A DNA stretch of 44,688 nt from JBDIBB01 sp039812685. GTDB taxonomy: Bacteria; Acidobacteriota; Vicinamibacteria; Vicinamibacterales; JAFNAJ01. The DNA lies in assembly GCA_039812685.1 (NCBI GenBank), contig JBDIBB010000019.1, positions 1-44,688 on the forward strand, in the 5' to 3' direction. Shown here piece after piece: positions 17,449-26,421 of this stretch. Under the pieces are notes generated by a model that was not told the DNA's origin, searched no databases, and worked only from the letters and a program-made list of their open reading frames with translations. The first letter of the stretch is position 1. Each line of letters starts with the position of its first letter. The translations under genes and the position numbers were made by a program.

Positions 17449-18453
17449 TCAGCTGACGAGCAGGGCGAACTTGCCGACGTGGGCGCCCTCCTCGAGGGCG
17501 CGGTGGGCGTCGGCGGCCGCGGCCAGCGGAAACGTCGCCTGCACGACCGGGCGCCACGCGCCGCCTTCCAACTGCGGCCACACGCGGGCGCGCACGCTCT
17601 CGGCGATGGCGGCCTTGGCGGCCACGGGACGCGGGCGCAGCGTGGAGCCGGTGATGGTGAGCCGCTGCTGCATCACGCGTGAGAGATCGATCTCCACCTG
17701 GCGTCCGCGGAGGAACGCGATCTGGATCAGGCGGCCCTCGGGGGCGAGCGCCGCGAGGTTGCGGGGCGTGTAATCGCCGCCCACCATGTCGAGGATGATG
17801 TCGGCGCCGCGTCCTCCGGTGAACGCCCTGATGGCGTCGACGAAATCCTCTTCGCGGTAGTTGACCGCGAGTTCGGCTCCCAGGCGCAGGCACGCTGCGC
17901 ACTTGGCGCCGCTGCCGGCCGTCACCGCCACGCGCGCGCCAGCCGCCACGGCCATCTGGATGGCCGTCGTGCCGATGCCGCTCGAGCCGCCGTGCACCAG
18001 GAGCACCTCGCCGGCGGCGAGCCGTCCCCGGTCGAACACGTTGGCCCACACGGTGAACGTGCACTCGGGCAGCACGGCCGCCTCCACCATCGAAAGACCC
18101 CGGGGGACGGGGAGGCACTGGCCCGCTGGCGCGGTCGCGAACTCGGCGTAGCCCCCGCCGGCCAGCAGCGCGCACACCGCATCCCCCACGCGCAGCCCCG
18201 TGACCTCGTCACCAACGGCGGCCACGCGACCGGCCACTTCCAGGCCTGGCACGTCAGAGGCGCCCGGCGGCGGCCGATAGTTTCCGAGCCGCTGGAGCAC
18301 GTCAGGGCGGTTCACCCCGGCGGCCTCGACGGCGATCAGCACCTCGCCGCGCGCGGCGACCGGAACCGGACGCTGGCCGGGCACGAGCACGTCGGGCCCC
18401 CCGGGCTCACGGATCTCGACGGCGAGCATCGATGCGGGCGGTACGGCGGACAT
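17449..18453 (-). CDS. NAD(P)H quinone oxidoreductase, PIG3 family (zinc-free MDR)
   Basis: A 334-residue medium-chain reductase. The N-terminal 'GVNRPDVLQRLGNYRPPPGA' and 'PGLEVAGRV' are typical of PIG3/TP53I3-like quinone oxidoreductases. The Rossmann dinucleotide site is 'GGSSGIGTTAIQMAVAAGA'. The zinc-ligand cysteines of alcohol dehydrogenases are absent. It likely reduces quinones with NADPH in the cytoplasm. Alternative starts are an in-frame codon at 18468 and ATG 18429 ('MLAVEIREPGG'), neither with a clear ribosome site. It is upstream of the HAD gene on the same strand. Confidence 0.88.
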   Translation of the reverse strand: MSAVPPASMLAVEIREPGGPDVLVPGQRPVPVAARGEVLIAVEAAGVNRPDVLQRLGNYRPPPGASDVPGLEVAGRVAAVGDEVTGLRVGDAVCALLAGGGYAEFATAPAGQCLPVPRGLSMVEAAVLPECTFTVWANVFDRGRLAAGEVLLVHGGSSGIGTTAIQMAVAAGARVAVTAGSGAKCAACLRLGAELAVNYREEDFVDAIRAFTGGRGADIILDMVGGDYTPRNLAALAPEGRLIQIAFLRGRQVEIDLSRVMQQRLTITGSTLRPRPVAAKAAIAESVRARVWPQLEGGAWRPVVQATFPLAAAADAHRALEEGAHVGKFALLVS

Positions 18454-18579
18454 GCGCCATCTTGGCATGTCGCGCGCCTGCCGGTCGAATGACCGGCGAT
18501 TCGTGCTCCCGCCCGCGTCTGAGCGGCCTGGCAGGAAGCCGCCGGCGTGTCAGCCGGCGCCCTCCCGTATCATGAGCGG

Positions 18580-19980
18580 ATGCCCGCGGCATGCCAGCCT
18601 GCCGATCCTCGCCCCGCGCCGGAGACGCGACGCGAGGAATTGCGCGTCGAGATGCGACGTCTGCTGGCGCTCGCCGGGCCCGTGGTGCTGGCCGAGATCG
18701 GCTGGGTGGCGATGGGCCTGGTCGACACCGTGATGGTGAGCCCCCTTGGCCCTGCCGCGATCGGCGCCGTGGGGCTCGGTGGCAACGCCTTCATGGCGCT
18801 GGCGATCTTCGGCATGGGGCTGCTGCTCGGGCTCGACACGCTGGTGTCGCAGGCCTACGGAGCCGGTTGCCGGGAGGACTGCCGGCGCTGGCTGTTCCAC
18901 GGCCTCGCCCTGGCGGTGGCCGTCAGCGTGCCGCTGACGCTGCTGGCGCTCACCGGCGTGCGACACCTCCACCTGGTGGGGCTGCACCCCACCACCGAGC
19001 GCCTGGCGGGGCCCTATCTTGGCGCCGTGACGTGGAGCCTGCTGCCGTTGCTGCTCTACGCCGCCTGCCGCCGCTACCTGCAGGGCATGTCGCTGGTGCG
19101 GCCGATCACCTTCGCCCTGGTCTCGGCAAATCTCGTGAACGCGGCCGCCAACTACATCCTCATTCACGGCAAGCTTGGCGCGCCCGCCCTCGGCGTGACC
19201 GGTGCGGCCTGGGCCACCGTGCTCTCACGCGTCTACATGGCAGGCGTGCTGGCCATCGCCATCGCACTGCACGACCGTCAGTCATCCGTGACGCTGCGGC
19301 GGTCGTGGGACGGCCTGCACCTCACCCGACTGCGCCGGCTCGCGACGCTGGGCCTGCCCGCCTCGATCCAGGTCACGCTGGAGGTCGGGGTGTTTGCGAC
19401 CGCCACGCTGCTGGCCGGTCGTCTCGATCCAGTCGCGCTCGCCTCGCATCAGGTCGCGCTCAGCATCGCCTCGGCCGTGTTCATGGTGCCCCTGGGCGTG
19501 GCCTCGGCCACCGCGGTCCTGGTCGGCCAGGCGGTGGGCCGGCAGGATCCGGTTGGCGCCGGTCGGGCCGGATGGACCGCGCTGGGCGTCATTGGCGTGT
19601 TCATGGTGGCGGCCGCCCTCGTGATGGTCACGCTTCCTCGGCCGCTGTTGCGCCCGTTCACGGCCGACCCGTTCGTCCTGGCACTCGGCGCCCGCCTGCT
19701 CATCGTCGCGGCGGTGTTCCAGCTCTTCGACGGGTTCCAGGCCGTGGCGACGGGAGCCTTGCGCGGGATCGGCGACACGCGAACACCCATGGGGTGGAAC
19801 CTGGTCGGCCACTGGGCCCTCGGGCTGCCCCTGGGCTACCTGGCCGCCTTCCGGCTGGGATGGGGCGTGATCGGACTCTGGGCGGGGCTTGCCCTCGGCC
19901 TCACCGTGTGCGGCCTCGCCCTGCTGCGCGTGTGGTGGCTGCGCGTGCGGAGCCTCGACGCCTCCGCGCTCCCGGCCTGA
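18580..19980 (+). CDS. MATE-family multidrug/toxin efflux transporter (NorM-like)
   Basis: A 466-residue inner-membrane antiporter with about 12 helices in two homologous halves. The N-terminal half has 'LAGPVVLAEIGWVAMGLVDTVMV' and 'GLLLGLDTLVSQAYGAG'; the second half has 'LGLPASIQVTLEVGVFA' and 'VGQAVGRQDP', which mirror them as MATE halves do. NorM-like transporters export cationic drugs in exchange for Na+ or H+. ATG 18580 is chosen; a GTG at 18547 would add 11 residues. A GCCGGC-N6-GCCGGC repeat (18541-18558) lies just before the start and could form a hairpin. The gene ends 15 bp from the convergent MFS gene. Confidence 0.9.
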   Translation: MPAACQPADPRPAPETRREELRVEMRRLLALAGPVVLAEIGWVAMGLVDTVMVSPLGPAAIGAVGLGGNAFMALAIFGMGLLLGLDTLVSQAYGAGCREDCRRWLFHGLALAVAVSVPLTLLALTGVRHLHLVGLHPTTERLAGPYLGAVTWSLLPLLLYAACRRYLQGMSLVRPITFALVSANLVNAAANYILIHGKLGAPALGVTGAAWATVLSRVYMAGVLAIAIALHDRQSSVTLRRSWDGLHLTRLRRLATLGLPASIQVTLEVGVFATATLLAGRLDPVALASHQVALSIASAVFMVPLGVASATAVLVGQAVGRQDPVGAGRAGWTALGVIGVFMVAAALVMVTLPRPLLRPFTADPFVLALGARLLIVAAVFQLFDGFQAVATGALRGIGDTRTPMGWNLVGHWALGLPLGYLAAFRLGWGVIGLWAGLALGLTVCGLALLRVWWLRVRSLDASALPA

Positions 19981-19995
19981 CCGGGGCCGACCGCC

Positions 19996-21171
19996 TCAGG
20001 CCTCGCTGCGTCCGCGCAGGAAGACGGGTCGCGTCAGCAGGAAGTACGGGATAGCCAGCGCCGCGAGCACCGCGCCGAGCCCGTACGCCTGGCGGAAGCC
20101 GTACTGCTGGATGACCCACCCCAGCGCCATCGACCCCGAGCCGATGCCCGTGTCGAGCGCGGCCAGGATGCCGCCGAAGGCGGCGCCGCGGCGCGCGTTG
20201 CTCACGTGCTTCATCACGTACGCGGCGAAGATCGGGTAGGCCGATCCGAATCCGATGCCGAAGACCACGGCCGATCCGAGAAACACTTCCGGGCGCCCGC
20301 CCACCGCGAGCAGCGCATAGGCGATCACGGTGAGCACCACGCAGGGCAGGAACGTCCGCACGTGACCGAGGCGGTCGGCGAGCCGTCCCGAGAACGGCCG
20401 CGAGAGCAGGACCGCGCCGGAGAAGACGGCGAACCAGAGCCCGCGCGCCAGGCCCTGCGAGTCGGCGTAGAGCGCCACGAACGACGTGATACCGCCGTAG
20501 CCGAAGCAGTAGAGAAACAGGGTGACGGCCAGGACCGTCACGCGCCACTCGAGCACATCGCTGGAGAGCACGTCACCCAGGCGGCCTGGGCGGGAGTCCT
20601 GACGCGGCCGATCCTCGGGCATGTGCCACGCGATGCCGGCCATCGCGAGGTTGAGCACGCCCACCGAGAGACAGACCCAGGTCCAGCCGCGATCCAGCAG
20701 CAGGAGCCCGAGTGAGGGCGCCAGGGCCACCGAGAGCGTCGAAGCCATCCCCCAGTAGCTGATGCCCTCGGCGCGGCGCGATTCGGGCATCAGTTCGGTG
20801 ACGTAGGCCCCCGAAGCCGACAGCAGCGCCGACCAGAGCACGCCGTGCAGCAGCACGGACGCCAGCAGCAGCCACACCGTCTGCACGACGGCGTACACCA
20901 GCGCGAAGCCCGTCAGGCCGAGGCTGACGCCGACCAGCGTCCGGCGCCGGCCCAGGCGGTCGGCCAGGGCCCCGGTGAAGGGCGCCGAGAAGGCCGACCC
21001 GTAGGTCAGGAACCCGAGCACGAGACCGGCGGCAGCCTTGCTGCCGCCGAGCTGAATCACCCGGTACGGGGCGGTGGGAAACAGTTGGAACGCCGACAGG
21101 AATACGGTGAAGCTGAACCCGCACATCCAGAAGAAGCGCGGCGTGAACAGGCGGTCGTCGCGGGCGTTCAC
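19996..21171 (-). CDS. MFS transporter
   Basis: A 391-residue major facilitator with about 12 membrane helices. The conserved loop 2-3 motif A appears as 'GALADRLGRRRTLVG' and again in the second half as 'GRLADRLGHVRTF'. The first helix is 'FFWMCGFSFTVFLSAFQLFP'. The pattern resembles drug/sugar effluxers, with no substrate evidence. The start is GTG 21171, 3 bp after the TAA of the MBL-fold gene, and a GGGAAG ribosome site sits at the end of that gene. The two therefore form one transcription unit. Confidence 0.88.
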   Translation of the reverse strand: MNARDDRLFTPRFFWMCGFSFTVFLSAFQLFPTAPYRVIQLGGSKAAAGLVLGFLTYGSAFSAPFTGALADRLGRRRTLVGVSLGLTGFALVYAVVQTVWLLLASVLLHGVLWSALLSASGAYVTELMPESRRAEGISYWGMASTLSVALAPSLGLLLLDRGWTWVCLSVGVLNLAMAGIAWHMPEDRPRQDSRPGRLGDVLSSDVLEWRVTVLAVTLFLYCFGYGGITSFVALYADSQGLARGLWFAVFSGAVLLSRPFSGRLADRLGHVRTFLPCVVLTVIAYALLAVGGRPEVFLGSAVVFGIGFGSAYPIFAAYVMKHVSNARRGAAFGGILAALDTGIGSGSMALGWVIQQYGFRQAYGLGAVLAALAIPYFLLTRPVFLRGRSEA

Positions 21172-21174
21172 GCA

Positions 21175-22125
21175 TTACTTCCCGGCCGTGACCTCGTCGT
21201 AGGCGATACCGAGATTGGCCGGCAGGCCGAATCGGGGATCGGGCTGCGCGGGCGGCACCTTCGGATCGTAGGCGGCGAAGGCCGCCGGCAGCTTCGACGC
21301 CGTGAAGGCCGCGCGCGGCGTGCCCGCCTTGACGGCGGCCGTCGCGGCTTCGATCAGCGCCGTCAGGTAGTCGCGCATCGCCAGCAGGTCGGCGCGGGCG
21401 CCCACCACGGGATAGTCGTCGCCGGCATGGCCGAAGACGTACTTCGTATCGGCGTCGTGGGCCTTGACCGTCTGCTCGAGCACGACGATCCAGTTCGCGA
21501 TCGACGCGCCGGCGGGCTTGTCGATGAACGGGTGACGCCGGTTGAACACCAGGTCGCCCATGTGTACCACGTTGGCCCGCTCGAAGGTGACGACGGCGTC
21601 CCCGCTGGTGTGGCCAGGCCCGAGGTACCGCAACGCGATCGTCTCCGGGCCGATCGTCTCGCTCCACGTGCCGGCGAAGGTGACATCGGGAAACGCCTGC
21701 GCCGGGCCCGACGGCTGCGCCTCCGCGGTCCTGCGCTGGAGCGCCGCGGAGTTCTCGTGCGCGACGATGTGGCGGGCGGCGGGGCGGAAGATGGCGTTGC
21801 CACCGGTGTGATCGCCGTGGTGATGCGTGTTGATCACGAGGTCGATCGTCCGCGAGGACCGGGCCCGCAAGCCATCCAGGCACACCTTCGCCGTGTCCGG
21901 AAACTGGGTGTCGACCACGACCAGGCCATCCGGCTGCACGAGGGTGCCGATGGTGCCGCCGCGCCCCTTGAAGATGCCGACGGCTCCCCGCACGCTCTCG
22001 AAGCCGGTCGCGGGCGGCTGGGCGGGAGCCGAGGCCTGGCTGCCGGCCAACCGCCCCGGCCAGAGCGCGAGGGCGGCGGCCGAAGCCGTGGACGACACGA
22101 GAAACGAGCGGCGGGTCAGGGCCAT
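21175..22125 (-). CDS. Tat-exported MBL-fold metallohydrolase (quinoprotein-relay SoxH/CphA-like)
   Basis: A 316-residue metallo-beta-lactamase-fold protein. The N-terminus 'MALTRRSFLVSSTASAAALAL' is a twin-arginine signal, so it folds and loads metal before export. The metal site is 'THHHGDHTGG' (HxHxDH), with a further His in 'GPGHTSGD' and a later His in 'GHAGDD'. The ATG at 22125 has an AGGAGGC ribosome site 5 nt upstream. Relatives are general periplasmic hydrolases rather than clinical beta-lactamases; substrate is unknown. It is coupled to the downstream MFS gene and divergent from the DUF362 gene. Confidence 0.9.
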   Translation of the reverse strand: MALTRRSFLVSSTASAAALALWPGRLAGSQASAPAQPPATGFESVRGAVGIFKGRGGTIGTLVQPDGLVVVDTQFPDTAKVCLDGLRARSSRTIDLVINTHHHGDHTGGNAIFRPAARHIVAHENSAALQRRTAEAQPSGPAQAFPDVTFAGTWSETIGPETIALRYLGPGHTSGDAVVTFERANVVHMGDLVFNRRHPFIDKPAGASIANWIVVLEQTVKAHDADTKYVFGHAGDDYPVVGARADLLAMRDYLTALIEAATAAVKAGTPRAAFTASKLPAAFAAYDPKVPPAQPDPRFGLPANLGIAYDEVTAGK

Positions 22126-22157
22126 CGGATGCCTCCTGGAGCGCGAACGCGCATCAC

Positions 22158-22165
22158 AGTATAAT
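22158..22165. promoter_or_regulatory. overlapping divergent -10 elements (MBL gene and DUF362 gene)
   Basis: A perfect TATAAT (22160-22165) reads toward the DUF362 gene. On the other strand TATACT (22163-22158) reads toward the MBL gene and would give a leader of about 26 nt. Neither has a good -35, but the site is the only AT-rich patch in the 186-bp divergent gap. Confidence 0.45.
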
Positions 22166-22311
22166 TCCGGCTTCGGGAACCGACGACCGCCCAGCGCCAC
22201 GCGCGAGACTCGGCCTATCAGTATGAGGCAGGACCGTTGCGCCGTCGCGTTCCCCGGGCGGAGTACCGGCCCGCGAATTCGCGCGAGCCCCTCCGCGGGA
22301 CGACATCCTGC

Positions 22312-23583
22312 ATGGCAAAGTCCACTGTCGCGTTGCTGCGCACCTCGCCAGCCACCGTTCTCTCCGATTATCACGAACTGATGAACCTCGCGGGCTACCA
22401 GGACGTGGTCGCCCGCGACGCCGACACCGCGCTGAAGATCAATATCTCCTGGCACTTCTTCTACCCGGGCAGTTCCACCACCCCGTGGCAGCTCGAAGGC
22501 GTCATCCGGGCGATGAAGCGCGACGGGTACGACCCTGCGCTCATCCACGGCTGCCACAACCGGACGGTGGTGATCGACGCGCACCTCGGCGAGCGCGAGA
22601 ACAAGCAGGTGCACGTCACCGACGCGCACGGCCTGCGCAACGTCCATCTCTACGAGGGCGAGGACTGGATCTCGATTCGAGACGCGGTGGGCGACCTGAC
22701 GAAGCGTTTCCTCTGCCTCAACGACGTCTACCCGAAGGGGTTCATGATTCCCCGGCGCTTCATCGGGGAGAACATCATCCACCTGCCCACCGTCAAGGCG
22801 CACATCTTCACGACGATGACCGGGGCGATGAAGAACGCCTTCGGCGGCCTGCTCAACGAGCACCGGCACTGGACGCACCCGGTGATCCACGAGACCCTCG
22901 TCGACCTGCTGATGATCCAGAAGAAGATCCACCGCGGCGTCTTCGCGGTGATGGACGGCACCTTCGCCGGCGACGGTCCGGGCCCGCGCTGCATGGTGCC
23001 GCACGTGAAGAACGTGATCCTCGCCAGCGCCGACCAGGTGGCGATCGACGCGGTGGCCGCGAAGCTGATGGGCTTCGATCCGCTGTCGATCAAGTTCATC
23101 CGCCTGGCGCACGATCTCGGGCTTGGCTGCGGCGACCCGCGCGAGATCGAGATCGTGGGCGACACGGAGGCGGCCCGGGAGAACTGGCACTTCACCGGGC
23201 CCTTCAAGAAGATGACCTTCGCCTCGCGAATGCAGCACAAGATCTACTGGGGTCCGCTCAAGGGGCCCATCGAGTGGTCGCTCAAGACGGTGCTGGCCCC
23301 CTGGGCTTACCTGGCCAGCGTCGTCTACCACGACAGCTTCTGGTATCCGTTCCTCGCGAAGACCCAGATGGAGCAGGTGCTCGCCAGCGACTGGGGTCGC
23401 CTGTTCCGCAACTGGGAGACGGTGGAGGCCGACGCGCGCGGGTACGCCGACGTGGGCGCGCAGGCCCCGGAACTGCAACTGACCGGATGGAAGGCGTTCA
23501 GGAAGTCGCTCGGCCTCCTGGTGATGTGCGTGAGGGAAGCGCCCGAGTTCAGCAACCGCCACCGCAAGGTCGTGTCCTCGTAG
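22312..23583 (+). CDS. DUF362 domain-containing protein
   Basis: A 423-residue protein with the DUF362 pattern: an N-terminal 'ALKINISWHFFYPG', then 'FIGENIIHLPTVKAHIFTTM' followed by 'GAMKNAFGGLL', and 'VMDGTFAGDGPGPR'. DUF362 proteins are often fused to 4Fe-4S ferredoxin domains; here no CxxCxxCxxxC cluster is present, so this is the iron-sulphur-free form. The core fold is thought to be redox or anion binding, but no reaction is established. ATG 22312 is selected because the sequence before it is not conserved in style and carries rare-looking Arg/Pro-rich residues. It precedes a YciI-like gene by 58 bp. Confidence 0.8.
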   Translation: MAKSTVALLRTSPATVLSDYHELMNLAGYQDVVARDADTALKINISWHFFYPGSSTTPWQLEGVIRAMKRDGYDPALIHGCHNRTVVIDAHLGERENKQVHVTDAHGLRNVHLYEGEDWISIRDAVGDLTKRFLCLNDVYPKGFMIPRRFIGENIIHLPTVKAHIFTTMTGAMKNAFGGLLNEHRHWTHPVIHETLVDLLMIQKKIHRGVFAVMDGTFAGDGPGPRCMVPHVKNVILASADQVAIDAVAAKLMGFDPLSIKFIRLAHDLGLGCGDPREIEIVGDTEAARENWHFTGPFKKMTFASRMQHKIYWGPLKGPIEWSLKTVLAPWAYLASVVYHDSFWYPFLAKTQMEQVLASDWGRLFRNWETVEADARGYADVGAQAPELQLTGWKAFRKSLGLLVMCVREAPEFSNRHRKVVSS

Positions 23584-23641
23584 GCGCCGGCCGCCCCGCC
23601 CTCCCACCGGCTCGCGAGCCCGATCAAGGAGACGATCCGCC

Positions 23642-23935
23642 ATGTACGCGCTGGCCCTCATTCGATACCGGCGGCCCCTCGACGAGGTGCTGGCCCACCA
23701 CGCCGCGCACCGGACCTACCTGCTCTCGCTGAAGGCCGCGGGCACGCTGGTCGCCTCAGGCCCGCTGGATCCCCGCAACGGTGGCGTGCTGCTGCTGCGC
23801 CTGCCCGACACGGCGAGCGAGAGCGACCTCGACGTCATCCGCGATGGCGACCCCTACTGGCAGCAGGGGGTTGCGCAGTACGAACTCCTGCGATGGAACG
23901 TCGGGATCGGTCGCGAGGACCTCGACAAGGCCTGA
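23642..23935 (+). CDS. YciI-family protein
   Basis: A 97-residue ferredoxin-like-fold protein. The pattern 'MYALALIRYRRPLDEVLAHHAAHRTYL', 'GTLVASGPLDPRNGGVLLL' and 'DPYWQQGVAQYELLRWNVG' is typical of YciI/YCII domains: the conserved His near residue 23, the SGP loop and the closing W-x-V strand. YciI-like domains include dehydrochlorinases and muconolactone-isomerase relatives, but most are uncharacterised. An AAGGAG ribosome site lies about 10 nt before the ATG. It probably belongs to the same transcript as the DUF362 gene. Confidence 0.88.
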   Translation: MYALALIRYRRPLDEVLAHHAAHRTYLLSLKAAGTLVASGPLDPRNGGVLLLRLPDTASESDLDVIRDGDPYWQQGVAQYELLRWNVGIGREDLDKA

Positions 23936-24045
23936 TGCCGCGCCGGGACAGGGCGCGCGGTGTCAGATCACGACCGAGCGTGAACTCGAAGGGCTCGCCG
24001 CGATCCAGCGACGAGTCGAACGCATCGTCCATCTCCGGATGCTGA

Positions 24046-25071
24046 TTACTGGCGGGGAGGCGGCTGGGCCGGCACGATCGGGTCCTGTCCTCCGTTGGTG
24101 ATCATCCGGTTGAAGGCGGCCACATGGCCGGCCTCCACGGCCTTCAATCGCTCCAGTTGCCGGTCGAGTTCACCCGACAACGCCCGGAGGGCGGTGGCGA
24201 GCGCCCCATCCGGCGCGGCGTCGTCGGTGTCGACGCGGTGCGACAGCCCGGCGAGGCGACTGCTGATTCCCGTCGGCAGCGCCGCGGCGTCGCGCGGGCC
24301 CCGCTCCTGTCCCTGGCACAACGCCGCTTCGACCTCCGACAGCGCGCGCGCCGTCGCATCGGCCGCCAGGCCGACGGCCGGGCTCGTTGCGCGCGGGACC
24401 CGTTCGGCGATCTGCTTCTTCAGGTCACGAATGCGCAGCACCGCGTCGTGCGCATCGCTGGTGCGCTCGCGGATGAGGCGCGCGAGATCGAACCGCTGCC
24501 GGAGTTCCGCGAGGCTGATCGACGCGAGGCCTGGCCCGGGCGTCAAATCCAGCGGCGCCTCGGCCACCTGGCCGAGCGCCGAGACGCGAACGCGGTACGA
24601 GCCGGGAACCGCCAGAGGTCCCGGATCGACGCCCGCGCGACGGGGGGGTGGGCCCGTCACCGCCGTGGGGCCGGCGTAGCGCAGATCCCAGCTGATGCGA
24701 TGGACGCCCGCCCGGCGCACCAGCGCGCCCGGCAGCGGCGGCGCGCCTGCCGGTGGCGGCTGCGTGGTGGCGCCCTCGTCGTCGGATGCCGGTCCGGCAC
24801 GCCCTTCGAACCGTCGGATCGTCCGGCCCTCGAGGTCGAGAACCTCCAGCGTGACCGTTTCGGCGTCTCTCCCGAGTGTGTACTCAATCGTCGCCGGGAC
24901 CAGCGGGCGCACGGCGGGCTGAGGGGCCAGCACGCGGAGTGAAACCAGGCCTTCATCGGCGTGGCCTCGTCGCGCGGCGGCCGGCGCCACAGGGCATGAG
25001 AAGACGGCCAGCAGGACGACTGCGGGCATGAGCCGGCAACGTGGGCTGGGATCGCGACGACAAGATCGCAT
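24046..25071 (-). CDS. secreted protein resembling the isolated C-terminal region of BNR/VPS10-type proteins
   Basis: A 341-residue protein. The start ATG 25071 gives a signal peptide with a basic n-region ('MRSCRRDPSPRCRL') and hydrophobic core 'MPAVVLLAVFSCPVAPAAA'; ATG 25029 would lack the basic part. The mature protein begins with an Ig-like strand set ('TIEYTLGRDAETVTLEVLDLEG' style, 'HRISWDLRYAGP', 'GSYRVRVSALGQ'). A helical part follows ('FDLARLIRERTSDAHDAVLRI' style and 'RALSGELDRQLERLKAVE'). This order is the usual C-terminal module of large acidobacterial/Bacteroidetes 'glycosyl hydrolase, BNR repeat' (VPS10-like) proteins. The beta-propeller that normally precedes it is missing. 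The function is unknown. Confidence 0.65.
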   Translation of the reverse strand: MRSCRRDPSPRCRLMPAVVLLAVFSCPVAPAAARRGHADEGLVSLRVLAPQPAVRPLVPATIEYTLGRDAETVTLEVLDLEGRTIRRFEGRAGPASDDEGATTQPPPAGAPPLPGALVRRAGVHRISWDLRYAGPTAVTGPPPRRAGVDPGPLAVPGSYRVRVSALGQVAEAPLDLTPGPGLASISLAELRQRFDLARLIRERTSDAHDAVLRIRDLKKQIAERVPRATSPAVGLAADATARALSEVEAALCQGQERGPRDAAALPTGISSRLAGLSHRVDTDDAAPDGALATALRALSGELDRQLERLKAVEAGHVAAFNRMITNGGQDPIVPAQPPPRQ

Positions 25072-25224
25072 GGGAGCGGCTCCAGAGATCCGGCGGCGCT
25101 CCAGAGGTGCAGGCCGAGCGCGGCCGGCGGCGGGTCGAAGCGTAGCCCAAGGCCACAGGGGCCGCAATGGCTGGTTCGCGGTTGCACCGGCCGGAGGGCG
25201 CATCTGGGCGATACTCTTCCTGCG

Positions 25225-26421
25225 ATGCAGGTTCCCCCGATCGATGCCGCGCTGATCCGGATTACGCCGGCCACGGCACGGGCTGTGCCCTCGCTCGCAC
25301 TGGTGGTCGGCCAGCAACTGACCGCGCGCGTCGTGGCATCGGGCAGCGGCCACGCGCTTCTCGACGTGGGAGGCCAGCGGTTGGAGGCGCGCACCGCGCT
25401 CCCGCTCGTGCCGGGGCAAGCCCTGGAATTGCAGGTGGCCACCCTGGGAGCCGAGGTCATCCTGCGGGTGCTGGGCGGCGCCCCGGCCATTTCCGAGCAG
25501 CAGTGGGCCCTTGCGGCACTGGCCTCCGCGCATCGGACGTCGTCGTCGGGCGTGCCGGATCCCGCCGTCGTGCTGCAGATGCTCGCACCGGCGCCAGCCG
25601 AGGCCGGCGCCGACGACGTGCACGTACGGCTCAGGCAACTGCTCGGTGAGCTGGCGATGCCCGACGAGGCGCACGTGCTGGCCGCGCGCCTGCGTGACGT
25701 GCTCGAGAACAGCGGCGTGCTCTTCGAGAGCCGGCTGCGCGCCTGGCTGCTCTCCCTTCCGGGCGCCGTCCCGGCCCCTGGCGCTCCCCTGCCCCCGGCG
25801 ATCGCCGCCGACCTGAAGGTGCTGCTCGGCCTGCTCGCGCGCCTGCTCGGCGATCCTGCGCGCGGCGCCGGCCTGCCGGCCCGGCCGGCCTCAACCCGTG
25901 CGATGGCCTCGCCCGCGCAACCCGCCGGTGCGGTTGCGACGGCCGCCTTCGAGACACTGCGCGGGGCCGTGCTCAACCGACAGGTCGAGACGGCCTACCA
26001 CTGGGTGCGGGACGGGACCCTGGTCATGGATCTGCCGCTCGCCTTCGACGGCCGGCCGGTGATCGCGCAGTTGCGATTCCGCCGGGGCACGACCGACAGG
26101 GAGGCGAAGCGCAAGCGGGCGGGCGACCACGTGCCAGAGGAGTTCTTCTTCGACTTCGCGCTGGAACCTCCTGGACTTGGGCCCATCCGCGTCCAGGCGC
26201 AGCTTGCAGGCTCACGGCTCGGTGTGCGGTTCCTGGTGGCCCGCTCCGACGTGGCGGCGCGCATCGACGGGGATCTCGCCGCGCTGCGCCGCACGCTCTC
26301 ACGCGACGGTCGATGGTCGGTGTCTGCCGGCGCGTGCGTGGACGCCGCGCAGGCCACGCTCGAGGCCCTGCCGTCGCTGGCGTTGCCCCGCGGAGGTTCC
26401 GTGCTGGACGCGCTCGCATGA
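25225..26421 (+). CDS. FliK-like (flagellar hook-length control C-domain) hypothetical protein
   Basis: A 398-residue protein. The N-terminal half is Ala/Leu/Val-rich ('LVVGQQLTARVVASGSG', 'LVPGQALELQVATLG'), the usual opening of FliK-type and YlqG-type proteins. Residues of about 270-370 form a beta-alpha region ('LVMDLPLAFDGRPVIAQLRF', 'LEPPGLGPIRVQAQLAGSRLG', 'FLVARSDVAARIDGDLAALR') matching the layout of the Flg_hook C-domain. Its TGA overlaps the ATG of an FlhB-C-like gene (ATGA). The pair resembles ylqG-ylqH of Bacillus, which is outside the flagellar operon. No flagellar or secretion gene occurs in this window. The identification rests on layout and neighbour, so it is moderate. Confidence 0.6.
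   Translation: MQVPPIDAALIRITPATARAVPSLALVVGQQLTARVVASGSGHALLDVGGQRLEARTALPLVPGQALELQVATLGAEVILRVLGGAPAISEQQWALAALASAHRTSSSGVPDPAVVLQMLAPAPAEAGADDVHVRLRQLLGELAMPDEAHVLAARLRDVLENSGVLFESRLRAWLLSLPGAVPAPGAPLPPAIAADLKVLLGLLARLLGDPARGAGLPARPASTRAMASPAQPAGAVATAAFETLRGAVLNRQVETAYHWVRDGTLVMDLPLAFDGRPVIAQLRFRRGTTDREAKRKRAGDHVPEEFFFDFALEPPGLGPIRVQAQLAGSRLGVRFLVARSDVAARIDGDLAALRRTLSRDGRWSVSAGACVDAAQATLEALPSLALPRGGSVLDALA

Noticed and set aside
18541..18558. GCCGGC-N6-GCCGGC as a terminator or mobile-element end
   Set aside because: A single short GC repeat, common by chance at this composition, with no T-run and no partner copy nearby.
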